NCBI GenBank assembly: GCA_016840405.1
Contig: JAEOSK010000016.1
Span: 1 to 60,601 of the forward strand
DNA from: Candidatus Hermodarchaeum yapensis
Lineage (GTDB): Archaea; Asgardarchaeota; Hermodarchaeia; Hermodarchaeales; Hermodarchaeaceae
Direction of reading: 5' to 3'
DNA: 60,601 nucleotides
Shown: positions 17,639-28,686 of the stretch, one piece after another
Layout of the letters: every line of letters starts with the position of its first letter
Numbering within the stretch: position 1 is the first letter of the stretch
Position numbers and translations under genes: made by a program
Notes under the pieces: model-generated
Seen by the model: the letters and a program-made list of their open reading frames with translations, nothing else
Databases searched by the model: none
Told to the model about the DNA's origin: nothing

Positions 17639-18160
17639 ATGCCAGAACAACGGACGACAGTTGAAGGAAAAGCTTGGCGATTTGGTTCCAACATCAGTAC
17701 TGATGATATCATTTCAGCCGCCCATCTAACTAGCCTCTCCATTGAAGAAATTGCACCGTTTGCATTCGAAAATCTACGCCCCGAATTTGCCAAAAACGTA
17801 CAGCCTAATGATATCATTGTAGCTGAGGAGAATCTTGGCATCGGATCAAGCCGTGAGTCAGCTGCAGCCATTCTACGGAGCCTAGGCGTGGGAGCGATTA
17901 TTGCGGCATCTTTTGCCCGAATCTTCTTTCGGAACGCATACAATTTGGGTGTTCCCGCAATCGAATTTCCAGCAATTGCTAAAGATCCCAACTTAGTCAG
18001 AGATGGAGATAGAATACGAATCGATTTGAAAGAGGGGACACTGTTTAACCATCGTACAGATCAAAGCCATCAAATAACCAAAGTTCCGCCTTTTCTCATT
18101 CAATACATTGAAGCAGGTGGCGCAATTCCACTCCTAAAACAGAAACTAAAAACAATCTAA
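17639..18160 (+). CDS. leuD: 3-isopropylmalate dehydratase small subunit
   Basis: A 173-residue swivel-domain partner of LeuC. The N-terminal FGSNISTDDIISAAHLTS and the substrate-binding NLGIGSSRESAA, followed by GVGAIIAASFARIFFRNAYN and GVPAIE, are diagnostic. The frame is open far upstream inside leuC, but ATG 17639 with GAGGTTGAG before it gives the family's normal start. It is the third gene of the leuBCD unit. Confidence 0.92.
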   Translation: MPEQRTTVEGKAWRFGSNISTDDIISAAHLTSLSIEEIAPFAFENLRPEFAKNVQPNDIIVAEENLGIGSSRESAAAILRSLGVGAIIAASFARIFFRNAYNLGVPAIEFPAIAKDPNLVRDGDRIRIDLKEGTLFNHRTDQSHQITKVPPFLIQYIEAGGAIPLLKQKLKTI

Positions 18161-18216
18161 AGGAATATGGACGGGGTAGAATAGACTTTATTCCCAAAGA
18201 AAAGAAGGTTTTCAAA

Positions 18217-19002
18217 ATGGAGAAAAAAGAGAAGCGGGAACTGCCTGAGTTTGGTCACTATAGTGATGTTAACGGATTGCACATGTATTATGAGGATCGA
18301 GGAAAAGGAACCCCCCTAATTTTACTTCATGGAGGACTAGGAACAGTAGAGCTTGGATGGGCTGAGTTAAGGGAGATCTTTTCTCAAAAATTCCGCGTAA
18401 TAGCCCCAGACTGCAGAGGTTCAGGTCGAACGAATAATCCTCAGAAAGTTCTAAATTATGCCTTAATGGCAGATGATATTGTTGCATTAGTCAGAGCCTT
18501 GGATGTCGAAAAGCCTATCATTTGTGGGTGGAGTGATGGCGGTCAGATTGCAATGGAAATTGGGATTCGATATCGAGAGCTCCCTAAAGCGCTTGTTCTA
18601 GGTGGAGCGACGCATAGACTTTCAAAACATACAAGTGACGCCCTTTCTGCTGTTCGAGACTGGCTTCAATCAGACCCAGAACTTGAGGAATCACTAAGAA
18701 ATGCACATGGTCAGGTTTACGGTCCCATGTATTTGGAAACACTCCTCGAACTACTATTGCAAATGTGGGGGGATCCAACGGGGTATCCGAATGAAGCCAT
18801 TAAATCGATAGAAGCGCCATCTCTGCTAATAATAGGGGATAAAGACGAAGCGATGCCCCTTGAAATCCAGTTAGAGATGTATAACTTAATCCCCAATGCT
18901 GAATTAGCGATTATACCAAATATGACGCACATGAATTATGTCACCGAACGGAGTACAATATTTTCTACCATTGTTTTGGATTTTCTCAAGAGGATTTCCT
19001 AA
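18217..19002 (+). CDS. Alpha/beta hydrolase
   Basis: A 261-residue hydrolase of the alpha/beta fold. The oxyanion motif LLHGGLGT, nucleophile S106 in GWSDGGQ, acid in IGDKDEAMP and base in NMTHMNY form a full catalytic triad. Relatives include haloperoxidase-like esterases, proline iminopeptidases and lactonases; the substrate cannot be assigned. It begins 56 bases after leuD and may share its transcript. The membrane protein that follows may begin near its stop. Confidence 0.87.
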   Translation: MEKKEKRELPEFGHYSDVNGLHMYYEDRGKGTPLILLHGGLGTVELGWAELREIFSQKFRVIAPDCRGSGRTNNPQKVLNYALMADDIVALVRALDVEKPIICGWSDGGQIAMEIGIRYRELPKALVLGGATHRLSKHTSDALSAVRDWLQSDPELEESLRNAHGQVYGPMYLETLLELLLQMWGDPTGYPNEAIKSIEAPSLLIIGDKDEAMPLEIQLEMYNLIPNAELAIIPNMTHMNYVTERSTIFSTIVLDFLKRIS

Positions 19003-19093
19003 AAAAAATGAATTACTTCTTCTTGGTAATCACTCACCTCAGATAATTCAAATTAAACAGACTCATAAGCACGATGCTAACTATGCAAGGAGC

Positions 19094-19807
19094 ATGTTGC
19101 ACCTCATCATCTATGGTCTTCTATTCTGGCTCTTTGCTACTATCTCAGCCTTTCTCAAAGCTGTTCGAGAAGACGAACTTGCTTATCAAACCGAACGAAT
19201 CAAAAACTTACCCAAGGGTCTCTTTATTGCCATTAAGGTCCTTCCCGCACTGATTTCAGTCATCATCATAGTTGTCTTTCGACCCTCCGGAGCTCTGTTT
19301 TACATCCTGTTAGCCGTAGCCTTAGTCTTCTGTGCTCTGGGTGATGTTGGAATGGAAACCAAATTCCTAGCAGGTGTGTTGTTCTTCCTTATTGCCCACC
19401 TCTTTTTAACAGCAAACTTTCTTTGGCACAGCTACATACTTGGAGTCTCCTTGATTCCACTTCTATCCTTTGTCATCTCATATGTTATCATGATTTTTGT
19501 CATCATCTATGCTGTTCGATTTCTTGATTCGTCCGAACCTCGATTAGGACCCCTGAAGATCCCCCTGCTCATTTATGTCCTCATCCTTTCCCTAACCCTG
19601 AGCAGCTCACTAATATTGTGGATTACAATAGGAAACCCATTGGGAGTCGTCCCCTTCATTGGAGCCATTATCTTCGTCATATCTGATCTCCTTATCGGCA
19701 TCAGGCTCTTTCATCACCACTTCAACAAGGCGGAGTTTACTATCTTCTCAACTTATTACCTTGCTATCTTTCTCCTCACCCTCAGTTTTACCATTTACCT
19801 ATTCTGA
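19094..19807 (+). CDS. YhhN/TMEM86-family membrane protein (lysoplasmalogenase-like)
   Basis: About 237 residues with seven to eight hydrophobic segments. The family core LVFCALGDVGMETKFLAG, then FFLIAHLFLTANFLWHS, matches the YhhN pattern of a conserved Gly-Asp and an invariant His in neighbouring helices, thought to be the active site in TMEM86-type lysoplasmalogenases. The frame is open from 18938 inside the hydrolase gene, but the first hydrophobic helix starts right after ATG 19094, so that start is chosen; AAGGAG is close before it, and TTG 19097 is possible. The lipid substrate in an archaeon is unknown. Confidence 0.75.
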   Translation: MLHLIIYGLLFWLFATISAFLKAVREDELAYQTERIKNLPKGLFIAIKVLPALISVIIIVVFRPSGALFYILLAVALVFCALGDVGMETKFLAGVLFFLIAHLFLTANFLWHSYILGVSLIPLLSFVISYVIMIFVIIYAVRFLDSSEPRLGPLKIPLLIYVLILSLTLSSSLILWITIGNPLGVVPFIGAIIFVISDLLIGIRLFHHHFNKAEFTIFSTYYLAIFLLTLSFTIYLF

Positions 19808-19843
19808 ACAGCAAAAAAAGAAACAGACTAGTACAACGAGACC

Positions 19844-21682
19844 TCAATAGTCTTGGGTGGAGAGGTAATCTAGTATCTGTTTCGCGAGTGCTGGTGAAAT
19901 TCCTGGCACAGCTGCTACTTCGTCGACGCTTGCTTTGGCAAGCTTCTTCAAACTTTCAAAGCGTTGGTGGAGTACTGTTGCCCGTTTCTTTCCCACGCCT
20001 GGAATTTCAGTTAGAACCAATTTTAGTCCTTGACTTTTTCGGAGTTTTCGATGATAGCTGATGGCAAAGCGATGAGCCTCATCTCGGACCCGTTTTAAGA
20101 GCCGTAGTCCTTCACTATCTGCGGGAATGTCAACGGGTGTTGATTGCCATGGTACATAGATGGCATCGGGATCTGGTGGATCTCCTTTAGCAATTCCAAT
20201 TGCAGGGAGATTCTCCACACATAATGACTCCAGGGCTTTTTGGGCCATACTGAGTTGACCACGTCCTCCATCAATAACAATGAGATTTGGCAAGGGGGTT
20301 TTTTCCGCCAGTTTGCGTCGATAACGGCGTTCCACGACTTCTCGCATCATCGCGAAGTCGTCTTGTCCTTGAACCTCTCGAATTTTGAACCGGCGATAGG
20401 CTTTCTTATACGGCATTCCATCTTGAAACGCGACACTTACCCCAACTGATGCTGCGCCCTGTAATGTAGAAATGTCAAACCCTTCAATGTAGGCAGGCTC
20501 CTCAGGGAGTTTCAGGTATTCTATCAAATCCTGGTAAGCGCGATGACGTCGTCCTTCATCGGCAGCTAGGCGTTCGATTAACTGGTGGAGGTGAAATTGA
20601 GCATTTTCATTCGCCATTTCAACTAGACTAAGGAGAGGAGCCTTGGTTGGATGAATGATGTGAACTTCATCTGATTCGCTTCGTCGTGAACTGAGCCATT
20701 CTTCTAGGAACTGTGAATCGGAAACAGGAACAGAAATGACTACTTCTTGCGGGATTTCGGTAGCCCGGATATAGTACTGTTTGAGAAAGGCTTCGAGAAC
20801 GGTATCATCGGGGAGAGTCGCAGGAGCGCTGAGAGGAAATGGTTGTTGTCCAACCACGCGACCTTCGCGAACCACAAGCAACTGAACCAAAGCATCTGGT
20901 CCTGCACGAGCTAGTCCGAAAACATCACGGTGTCCAGGAAGTTGATTCCAAAACGTTGCCCGTTGAGCTTGCCGTCCACGCTGGACGGCTCGGAGACGAT
21001 CGCGGAATCGTGCAGCCTTTTCATACTCTTTAGCCTGAGAGGTGGCTTCCATCCGCTCCATTAGGTGTGCCTCTAGCTCGTCATGGCGTCCTGTGAGCAA
21101 GAGCGTGTATTCATTAACTAACTCAGCATAGTCTTCTTTGCTGATTTTGCCCATGCAGGGTGCCGGACAACGTCCGATATCGTACTTGAGACAGGGACGT
21201 TTGCGTTTTCCAATTACAATTGTGGGCTTACAGGTGGCGATGGGAACGACGCGATTAATGGATTTGAGAAAGCCGTCCAAGGCTTTGACGTTAGAGTACG
21301 GACCAATATATCGGCTGCCATCCTGGACGAGGGTTCGTGTCTTCTCGACGCGTGGAAATTCATCGGCGAGGGTGATGCGAACGTAGGGGAAGCTTTTGTC
21401 ATCTTTTAATCGAATGTTGTATCGGGGTTTGTAGCGTTTGATCATGTTATCTTCGAGGACAAGAGCTTCGGATTCATTGGCAGTTACCATGTATTCGAGT
21501 TCAGCGACTTCCTGACTAATGGGTGAAAAGACATTTCCTTTGCCTAGACCTCGAAAATGAGCCGGGACCCGTTTCTTCAATGACCGGGCTTTTCCGACAT
21601 AGATGACGGTGTCACTCTCATCATAGAGTAAGTAGACACCCGGTTCGTCGGGTAAATCTTTCAGTTCCTGTTCAAGATTCAT
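19844..21682 (-). CDS. uvrC: Excinuclease ABC subunit C
   Basis: A 612-residue nuclease that cuts damaged DNA on both sides of the lesion. Domain order: GIY-YIG nuclease at the N-terminus (PGVYLLYDESDTVIYVGKA), a cysteine cluster (CLKYDIGRCPAPCMG), the UVR motif that binds UvrB (EKAARFRDRLRAVQ), the RNase-H-like C-terminal nuclease (IEGFDIS and VIDGGRGQLSMA) and tandem helix-hairpin-helix motifs (IPGVGKKRA, VPGISPALA). Length is normal. It is the third gene of the uvrB-uvrA-uvrC unit. Confidence 0.95.
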   Translation of the reverse strand: MNLEQELKDLPDEPGVYLLYDESDTVIYVGKARSLKKRVPAHFRGLGKGNVFSPISQEVAELEYMVTANESEALVLEDNMIKRYKPRYNIRLKDDKSFPYVRITLADEFPRVEKTRTLVQDGSRYIGPYSNVKALDGFLKSINRVVPIATCKPTIVIGKRKRPCLKYDIGRCPAPCMGKISKEDYAELVNEYTLLLTGRHDELEAHLMERMEATSQAKEYEKAARFRDRLRAVQRGRQAQRATFWNQLPGHRDVFGLARAGPDALVQLLVVREGRVVGQQPFPLSAPATLPDDTVLEAFLKQYYIRATEIPQEVVISVPVSDSQFLEEWLSSRRSESDEVHIIHPTKAPLLSLVEMANENAQFHLHQLIERLAADEGRRHRAYQDLIEYLKLPEEPAYIEGFDISTLQGAASVGVSVAFQDGMPYKKAYRRFKIREVQGQDDFAMMREVVERRYRRKLAEKTPLPNLIVIDGGRGQLSMAQKALESLCVENLPAIGIAKGDPPDPDAIYVPWQSTPVDIPADSEGLRLLKRVRDEAHRFAISYHRKLRKSQGLKLVLTEIPGVGKKRATVLHQRFESLKKLAKASVDEVAAVPGISPALAKQILDYLSTQDY

Positions 21683-21751
21683 AACCTAGTCACACATTCG
21701 CAATAGACGTGTCTATTATTGGGGTAATTCGCATTGAAGAACGGTTCGCTC

Positions 21752-24676
21752 TTACCGTGAGAGAATTTTTACACGTCCTGAGGACTCTTCATCGCGTTCA
21801 GATTTTGGTGCTAGTGCTTCACGGAGGACGACTCCTGTGAATGACTTCTGCTCTTGAGCGACCTGTTCGGGTGTTCCGTGAGCTACTACGTACCCACCTT
21901 GATCTCCACCCTCTGGACCTAGATCGATGATGTAATCTGCCCCCTTGATTACATCAGGTTGATGTTCGATCACAATTACCGTGTTGCCAGCGTCAACCAG
22001 ATGGTTAAGCACGTCTAATAGCTTCTGCACGTCAGCAAGATGTAATCCTGTTGTAGGTTCGTCAAGGATGTAGAGGGTCTGAGTGGTGCTCCGTTTACCT
22101 AGCTCACGACTCAGTTTGATACGCTGAGCTTCACCTCCACTCAGGGTGGGTGAGGGTTGCCCCAATTCCATGTAACCTAACCCTACAGCTTGCAATGTTC
22201 CGAGGATTCGGGCAATTTTGGGAATGTTTTCAAAGAATTCCGCAGCTTCGTCCACAGTCATGCGGAGGATTTCATAGATTGTTTTGCCTTTGTACCGGAC
22301 TTGGAGTGTTTCTTTATTGAAACGTTTTCCGTTACATTCATCACAGACTACATAGACATCGGGGAGAAATTGCATTTCGATGCGAATAACTCCAGCACCG
22401 CGACAGGCTTCGCATCGTCCACCTTTCACGTTGAAACTAAACCGCCCTGGTTTATACCCACGTTTTCGAGCTTCCTGTGTCAACGAAAAGAGTTGACGAA
22501 TTGGATCGAAGACTTTCGTGTAAGTTGCTGGATTGGATCGAGGTGTCCGACCAATCGGGGATTGGTCCACTAGAATGACTTTATCAATCAACTCCACACC
22601 TGAGAGTGACTTGAAAGGACCTGGTTTGTGAAGCTGACTGGTGAGAATCGCGTCAGATTGACGTCGACGACGTCGTCTGAACTGCCAAATTATCCCTGGA
22701 TAGAGAGTATCGGTGATGAGCGTACTTTTCCCGGAACCTGAGACCCCTGTAATGCAAATGAATGTACCTAATGGAAATGTGACGTTGATGTTCTTCAGAT
22801 TACGATGGCGTGCACCTTTTATCTGGAGACTAGCTCCATTCCCAAGTCGTCTGGTGGGTGGAACGGAAATGACTTTATCTCCACGAAGATACTGGCCCGT
22901 GATTGATTTTTGATTACCTTCAATGTCTGGAACCGTGCCCTCAGCTACCACTTGACCACCATGAATCCCTGCCCCTGGACCAAGGTCAATGACCCAATCA
23001 GCTGCCCGAATAAAACCTTCATCATGTTCTACAACGATAACCGTGTTTCCCAGATCCCTTAGTTGGAGAAGCATTGAGAGCAGCCGTTCATTATCCCGCA
23101 TATGTAGTCCAATACTGGGTTCGTCGAGGATGTAGGTCACTCCAACCAGCCGTGACCCAATTTGTGTGGCCAATCGAACTCGCTGGGCTTCTCCACCGGC
23201 AAGAGTGGCAGAGAGACGATTGAGTGTAAGGTAGTCCAGACCTACTGAAGAGAGAAATTGGAGACGCTGATTGATTTCACGAAGGGTTTGACGAGCGATA
23301 GTGGCTTCTTTTTTCGTGAGATTCAAATTCGTAAAAAATGCTAGGGTCTCATTGATGGAAAGGTCTGTAACATAATCGATGCTTCGATTCTGAATAGTAA
23401 CTGCTAGGGCTTCAGGGCGGAGCCTACGTCCTTCACAGACGGGACACGGAAGTTGGGCCATGAAGTGTGTGGTCTGTTCACGGATGAACTCTGAGCTGGT
23501 AAACTTGTAACGATGTTTCAGACCAGGAATAGCTCCCATCGTTGGTTTCTCACTTATCCATTCCCACTTCCGACCAGAGGAAGTGACGCCCCGATGTTCG
23601 AAGCGAATCTCTTCACTACCAGAACCATAGAGTAAGATATTTTGATGCTCAGGAGACAAGTCTTGGAAAGGAGTATCAAGGCTAAACCCGTAATGATTTG
23701 CGATGCTGGTAAGGCTTCGCAGACGCCAACCTTTTACTGGCAGAGCATAGGATGCGATGGCTCCTTCGAGAACTGATTTTGTGGGATCAGGGACAACGAG
23801 GTCAGGATCAACTTCGAGGGTGTATCCTAACCCCTTACAGGTTGGACACGCACCGTACGGAGAGTTGAAGCTGAAGAGTCGTGGTGCAAGGTCGGGAAAG
23901 CTGATACCACATACCGGACACCCAGCTGATTCGCTGAAGAGGTATTCTTGATCACCTTGCACATCGACGGTAACCAAGCCTTTACCGAATTCTAGAGCGG
24001 TTTCCACAGATTGCGTGAGCCGGTGCTCCACTGACGGTTTTAACACCAATCGGTCTACAATAATTTCAATGGTGTGTTGCTTGTAGCGGTCGAGTTCAAT
24101 TTCATCTTTATCGAGTCGGTGTTCTTCTCCATCTACTCGGACACGGACAAATCCCTCACCGTGTAGTTTCTTGAAAAGTGCCTTATAGGTCCCCTTACGC
24201 CCTCGTACAACGGGAGAAAGAATGCGAACGCGTTTACCTTCATCAAACTCCATAATCTGCTTGACGATGGATTGAGCTGATTGAGGTGTGATGCGTCGCC
24301 CACACTTATGACAGTGGGGGATGCCAATGCGAGCCCAAAGCAATCGCATGTAATCATAAATTTCAGTGGTGGTGCCCACTGTGGAGCGAGGATTACCTCC
24401 CGCTGACCGTTGATCAATTGAGATAGCTGGGCTTAAACCTTCAATGGAATCAACATCGGGTTTATCCATTCGCCCCAAGAACTGTCTAGCATAAGCCGAG
24501 AGGGATTCAACATAGCGACGTTGACCTTCAGCAAAGAGGGTGTCGAAGGCTAAGGAGGATTTGCCAGACCCGGAGAGTCCAGTAATGACTACGTATTTGT
24601 CCCGCGGTATTTGTACGGTGATGTTCTTCAGGTTGTGGACGCGGGCACCTTTGACTGTGATGTACTTGTCGTCGCT
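21752..24676 (-). CDS. uvrA: Excinuclease ABC subunit A
   Basis: An ABC ATPase of about 974 residues that finds DNA damage as a dimer and loads UvrB. It has two Walker A motifs ([15 protein letters not shown] and [15 protein letters not shown]), two signature motifs ([12 protein letters not shown] and [12 protein letters not shown]), and zinc modules CPVC...CPTC and CEAC...CDEC. GTG 24676 with GGTGA eight bases upstream gives the family's usual first residues ([18 protein letters not shown]); GTG 24715 would add 13 residues. It lies 69 bases upstream of uvrC and 192 bases downstream of uvrB. Confidence 0.95.
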   Translation of the reverse strand, partial: SDDKYITVKGARVHNLKNITVQIPRDKYVVITGLSGSGKSSLAFDTLFAEGQRRYVESLSAYARQFLGRMDKPDVDSIEGLSPAISIDQRSAGGNPRSTVGTTTEIYDYMRLLWARIGIPHCHKCGRRITPQSAQSIVKQIMEFDEGKRVRILSPVVRGRKGTYKALFKKLHGEGFVRVRVDGEEHRLDKDEIELDRYKQHTIEIIVDRLVLKPSVEHRLTQSVETALEFGKGLVTVDVQGDQEYLFSESAGCPVCGISFPDLAPRLFSFNSPYGACPTCKGLGYTLEVDPDLVVPDPTKSVLEGAIASYALPVKGWRLRSLTSIANHYGFSLDTPFQDLSPEHQNILLYGSGSEEIRFEHRGVTSSGRKWEWISEKPTMGAIPGLKHRYKFTSSEFIREQTTHFMAQLPCPVCEGRRLRPEALAVTIQNRSIDYVTDLSINETLAFFTNLNLTKKEATIARQTLREINQRLQFLSSVGLDYLTLNRLSATLAGGEAQRVRLATQIGSRLVGVTYILDEPSIGLHMRDNERLLSMLLQLRDLGNTVIVVEHDEGFIRAADWVIDLGPGAGIHGGQVVAEGTVPDIEGNQKSITGQYLRGDKVISVPPTRRLGNGASLQIKGARHRNLKNINVTFPLGTFICITGVSGSGKSTLITDTLYPGIIWQFRRRRRRQSDAILTSQLHKPGPFKSLSGVELIDKVILVDQSPIGRTPRSNPATYTKVFDPIRQLFSLTQEARKRGYKPGRFSFNVKGGRCEACRGAGVIRIEMQFLPDVYVVCDECNGKRFNKETLQVRYKGKTIYEILRMTVDEAAEFFENIPKIARILGTLQAVGLGYMELGQPSPTLSGGEAQRIKLSRELGKRSTTQTLYILDEPTTGLHLADVQKLLDVLNHLVDAGNTVIVIEHQPDVIKGADYIIDLGPEGGDQGGYVVAHGTPEQVAQEQKSFTGVVLREALAPKSERDEESSGRVKILSR

Positions 24677-24868
24677 CACCCGTTTGTCACCTATCTTCCG
24701 CCGCTCCGATGACACAGAATGTCATAAGAGTTGCGGTTTTGCACCCACCCCAGGTTCAATGAACTGGTAGCTCCGCTGTTGAGATGATGGGTGTTTTCTG
24801 TGTTGTGGTAGTGTGCTGTTCGGTTAATCATATAAACAAAAGGGGGAGTAGAGTGAAAGTAATCTGAG

Positions 24869-26893
24869 CTAGGATCGCCTACGATCTGGTTTGGTTTGTA
24901 ATCCCATATAGGCTTCAATTTCGTTTATGAGATCCCGTAACTCAGCGGCCCGTTCAAAGTCCAACTCTTCGGCAGATTGTAGCATCTCTTCCCGTAATTC
25001 AACGATTAGAAGAGCTAAATCGCTTTCATTCGCCGTTCGCCAGTTCTTGGGCACTCGGACTGCAGTCCGTGACTCAGCAGCCACCCGTTCGACACCTTCT
25101 GCAATATCTGTGATGGATTTCACGATAGTGGTCGGTGTAATCCCATGTTCTTTGTTGTGCGCAATTTGCATGTCACGACGTCGGTTGTTCTCGGTAATCG
25201 CCCGTTTCATAGAGTCAGTCATACGATCTGCATAGAGAATAACGGTGCCATTGACATTCCGACTAGCTCGCCCCATGATTTGAATTAGACTGGTATCGGA
25301 GCGGAGAAAACCTTCCTTGTCAGCGTCTAGAATGGCGACAAGGGATACTTCAGGTAGGTCTAGTCCTTCACGGAGCAGGTTGATGCCCACCACAACATCA
25401 TGTTTTCCACGGCGAAGATTCCGTAATACTTCCACTCGTTCAAGTGTTCCGACTTCTGAGTGGAGATATTCTGCTTTGACTCCGGCATGCACCATGTAAT
25501 CCGCGAGGTCTTCAGACATACGTTTTGTCAATGTGGTAACTAGGATGCGTTCTTCTTTTTTGGCCCGGTCACGGATTTCACTCAGCAGATCTTCCACTTG
25601 CCCTTCTGTTGGACGGACAATAATCTTAGGATCAACCAGACCGGTTGGACGAATGATTTGTTCAACTATCTGATCGGAATGTTCTCGTTCATAAGCAGAG
25701 GGTGTTGCAGATGTGTAGAGTACTGTCCGCATGTAGGGTTCGAATTCTTCAAAGGTTAGGGGGCGATTATCATAGGCGGAGGGGAGCCGAAAGCCGAAGT
25801 CAACAAGGTTTCGTTTCCGTGACAAATCCCCATGATACATTCCTCCAATTTGCGGAACTGTGATGTGCGATTCGTCAATGACGAGTAGAAAATCATCGGG
25901 GAAGTGATCAAGTAGACAGTAGGGCTTTTGCCCTGATTTCCGTCCATCAAAATATCTGGAGTAGTTTTCAATTCCCCCAGTCCAGCCGACTGACCGCATC
26001 ATTTCAATATCGTATTTCACTCGTCGTTTAAGGCGATCAGCTTCGAGTATCTTTTCATTGGCCTCGAGTTCTTTGAGGTGTTCTTCCAGTTCGTCCTCAA
26101 TGGCATCTAAGATATCGGGTAGCACGGCTTGGTCGGTTGTGAACTGTTTGGCAGGGAAGATTTTGACCTTATCGCGTTCATAAAGGACGGTCCCTTTGAT
26201 GGGAGCGATGTCGGTGATGCGTTCAATAGTATCGCCAAAGGTTTCTAAGCGAATGGGATGGTTTGCATAGGCAGGAAACACTTCGATGACATCACCACGA
26301 ACTCGGAAGGTTCCACGACGGAAATCGAAGTCATTGCGGTCATAGTTAATGTGGACTAATCTGGCGAAGAGTTCATCACGTGTGATTTCTTGACCTTGTT
26401 CTAGTTCAACGACAAGATTCCGGTAGGAACCCGGAGCGCCAATTCCGTAAATACATGAGACAGTTGCCACAATGAGGACATCTTTCCGTACTGCCAGGGA
26501 TGCAACTGCTGATAGACGCATTCGTTCGACTTCTTCATTGATGGAGGCATCTTTTTCGATGTAGGTATCTGAAGTGGGCATATACGCTTCTGGCTGAAAG
26601 TAATCATAATATGATGTGTAATACTCAACGGCATTGTTGGGGAAATATTCCCGGAACATGCTGGTAAGTTGTGCCGCTAACGTCTTGTTGGGGGCGATGA
26701 CGAGGGTTGGCATTTGGAGGGCAGCTACGATTGAGGCCACGGAGAAGGTTTTTCCAGATCCGGTGACACCAAGGAGGGTTTGCTGTTTTTTGTCTTGATT
26801 GTACCCGTCAATGAGGCGCTGAATAGCTTTGGGTTGGTCTCCTCGGGGTGTGTATTCTGGATTGAGTTCAAATCGGCGTGATGTTGTTGCCAC
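24869..26893 (-). CDS. uvrB: Excinuclease ABC subunit B
   Basis: A 674-residue SF2 helicase-like damage-verification subunit. The Walker A LGVTGSGKTF, the beta-hairpin region YYDYFQPEAYMPTSDTYIEK, the DE box (VIDESH), motif VI (QIMGRASRN) and the C-terminal UVR motif (ELDFERAAELRDLI) that binds UvrC are complete. First gene of the uvrB-uvrA-uvrC unit. UvrABC is bacterial in origin and present in only some archaea, so its presence implies an old or recent transfer. Confidence 0.96.
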   Translation of the reverse strand: MATTSRRFELNPEYTPRGDQPKAIQRLIDGYNQDKKQQTLLGVTGSGKTFSVASIVAALQMPTLVIAPNKTLAAQLTSMFREYFPNNAVEYYTSYYDYFQPEAYMPTSDTYIEKDASINEEVERMRLSAVASLAVRKDVLIVATVSCIYGIGAPGSYRNLVVELEQGQEITRDELFARLVHINYDRNDFDFRRGTFRVRGDVIEVFPAYANHPIRLETFGDTIERITDIAPIKGTVLYERDKVKIFPAKQFTTDQAVLPDILDAIEDELEEHLKELEANEKILEADRLKRRVKYDIEMMRSVGWTGGIENYSRYFDGRKSGQKPYCLLDHFPDDFLLVIDESHITVPQIGGMYHGDLSRKRNLVDFGFRLPSAYDNRPLTFEEFEPYMRTVLYTSATPSAYEREHSDQIVEQIIRPTGLVDPKIIVRPTEGQVEDLLSEIRDRAKKEERILVTTLTKRMSEDLADYMVHAGVKAEYLHSEVGTLERVEVLRNLRRGKHDVVVGINLLREGLDLPEVSLVAILDADKEGFLRSDTSLIQIMGRASRNVNGTVILYADRMTDSMKRAITENNRRRDMQIAHNKEHGITPTTIVKSITDIAEGVERVAAESRTAVRVPKNWRTANESDLALLIVELREEMLQSAEELDFERAAELRDLINEIEAYMGLQTKPDRRRS

Positions 26894-26983
26894 GGATTAG
26901 TTGCGCCTCCCAAGACCCAGCAGGAATGGAGGTTTATCACTGTTACGGGGTTATTGATAATAGATTCAGTTTCATTTGTGTTG

Positions 26984-27871
26984 TTACTCTCTTCGGTAGG
27001 ATTGGATAATGTCTTCGAGTTCTTGGAACACATCTGGATGAAGCGGCGTTTCGCCTCGGGATTCCTTCGGTCCGTCATCAATTTTCTTTTTACGTATCTG
27101 TTCGAGTTGAACTGTGATGGTTTGGATTCTGTCTATGTCTTTGGAATATTTCGAGTACGACCATGTATAGATTCCCCCAAGTAATGCAGCGCTACAAACG
27201 AGGAATATTATGAGACTTGTTAGTGCCATGGACCATGGGCTAATCCCCAGGAGATAGAGATACCCTGGAAATTGACTGGGAAAACTCAGACCAGAAAATG
27301 TAACTATTTCGAGGAGGAGACAGACCAAATATCCGAACAATAAGGTGACAGCAAACATGAGGGTGAATAAACCAAAGAGGAATCCATCATGGGTAGTCTG
27401 CAATCCCCTGTACAACCTGTGACCCATTATTGGCGAAGCTCCATCGCGTCCTCCACCACTAATTAGGAATCCTTCTATCGAAAAAACTCCTGATCGAGTG
27501 GGATAGTTAACAGTTTGCAACCAATTGATTCCCTTGGTTGACAGACTCGTATGCCAAAAGGTATGAAAGGCACAATAGACACTAACCACCATTAATATGT
27601 AAAACAAGAAATTCATCAGAGTCCAGTACCCAATGAGCCATCCGATTGTCAAGTCTGTTTGGAGAAGACTGAGTTGGGGTGAAAGGACAATACCTATGGA
27701 AATTGCTAACACTGCATATATTCCAATAATGGTTGCCAGATACAAGATGGCAAACATCCGAGATTTGCTTCCATGATGGCTAGACCATGTAAGTAATGAT
27801 CGAACAAGGACTTCATCTTCGACAGAAACCACTCTTTCGGCTTCCAGTTCCTCTAATCCTGGAAACTCCAA
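26984..27871 (-). CDS. Membrane protein of unknown function
   Basis: A 295-residue protein with about four hydrophobic segments (roughly residues 40-65, 77-102, 165-195 and 210-240), a soluble acidic N-terminus, and a charged C-terminal tail with a helical stretch (KDIDRIQTITVQLEQIRKK). No conserved domain is recognised. The start is TTG 27871 with GGTGAT very close before it, so the exact start is uncertain. It lies 90 bases upstream of uvrB on the same strand; a functional link is not implied. Confidence 0.65.
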   Translation of the reverse strand: MEFPGLEELEAERVVSVEDEVLVRSLLTWSSHHGSKSRMFAILYLATIIGIYAVLAISIGIVLSPQLSLLQTDLTIGWLIGYWTLMNFLFYILMVVSVYCAFHTFWHTSLSTKGINWLQTVNYPTRSGVFSIEGFLISGGGRDGASPIMGHRLYRGLQTTHDGFLFGLFTLMFAVTLLFGYLVCLLLEIVTFSGLSFPSQFPGYLYLLGISPWSMALTSLIIFLVCSAALLGGIYTWSYSKYSKDIDRIQTITVQLEQIRKKKIDDGPKESRGETPLHPDVFQELEDIIQSYRRE

Positions 27872-28015
27872 ATCACCATCCCTCCTATCGGTGAATATGG
27901 ACTGGTTAAAGATGAATGTCCTTACTTAAAAGCGTGTACTGTAACCGAGGCATTGGAGAGTCAAGTGGGTGGAGGACGAATGTCTCATCTTAAGTTGCTG
28001 AGAACGCGTTGAGAA

Positions 28016-28633
28016 TCAAATGAGGAGGAAAGAAAGAATTCCTTCAGGATATTGTAAGAAGAGGAGTACTGCTTGAATAATCCCGATGATGGATAGGATA
28101 AAGGTGATCGGTCGTGAGGCAAGGATCATGGCAAAGGCCTTGATGAGCGATTCGAACCATTTCAGAGAGATGAAGACAAGAATTCCAGTAATTAGGAATA
28201 CAGCGATGAGGATATAGGTGAAGTTGAATGGAAGAATCGGAATGATAAGTGGAGAGAGCAGGACGAGGATAAATGAGGCGATAATAGCGACAAAGAGGGC
28301 TATGAGCGCAGCCCATGGAACCTTTGCGATTGGGGCTATGAGGAGCACAAAGCCAAGGAGCCCTAAGAGAACTAACGTGAGGATGTCACGGTAGAGTGGC
28401 GAAAGCAGGGGAACCGTCACGAGTGAGAAGAGCGTGACAAAACAGACAACACCGATTGCCATGCCAAAAAATTGGAGAATTTTAATTCCACCGCGAAGAC
28501 AGCTTTCAACATCTACTCCAGGCTCATCGGTTCTTCGAAGGAACGCATCCAACAACCAAATGCCAACAACGAAAGATGCGAGACCTAGAATGCTGGGGGT
28601 AAGCTGGACGAGAGTATCTTGAATTATAGTCAT
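28016..28633 (-). CDS. Membrane protein of unknown function, five to six helices
   Basis: About 205 residues, nearly all in hydrophobic segments broken by short charged turns (RRTDEPGVDVESCLRGG after the first helix). ATG 28633 is preferred over GTG 28642. No family is recognised; the arrangement recalls small conserved-TM or mechanosensitive-like proteins, but no signature is seen. It is a short distance downstream of the Eis-like gene on the same strand. Confidence 0.65.
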   Translation of the reverse strand: MTIIQDTLVQLTPSILGLASFVVGIWLLDAFLRRTDEPGVDVESCLRGGIKILQFFGMAIGVVCFVTLFSLVTVPLLSPLYRDILTLVLLGLLGFVLLIAPIAKVPWAALIALFVAIIASFILVLLSPLIIPILPFNFTYILIAVFLITGILVFISLKWFESLIKAFAMILASRPITFILSIIGIIQAVLLFLQYPEGILSFLLI

Positions 28634-28686
28634 TTGAATCACTGTATAGGAACTCAGTGTAACTTTGAAAAAAAGGTTTTGTCAAC

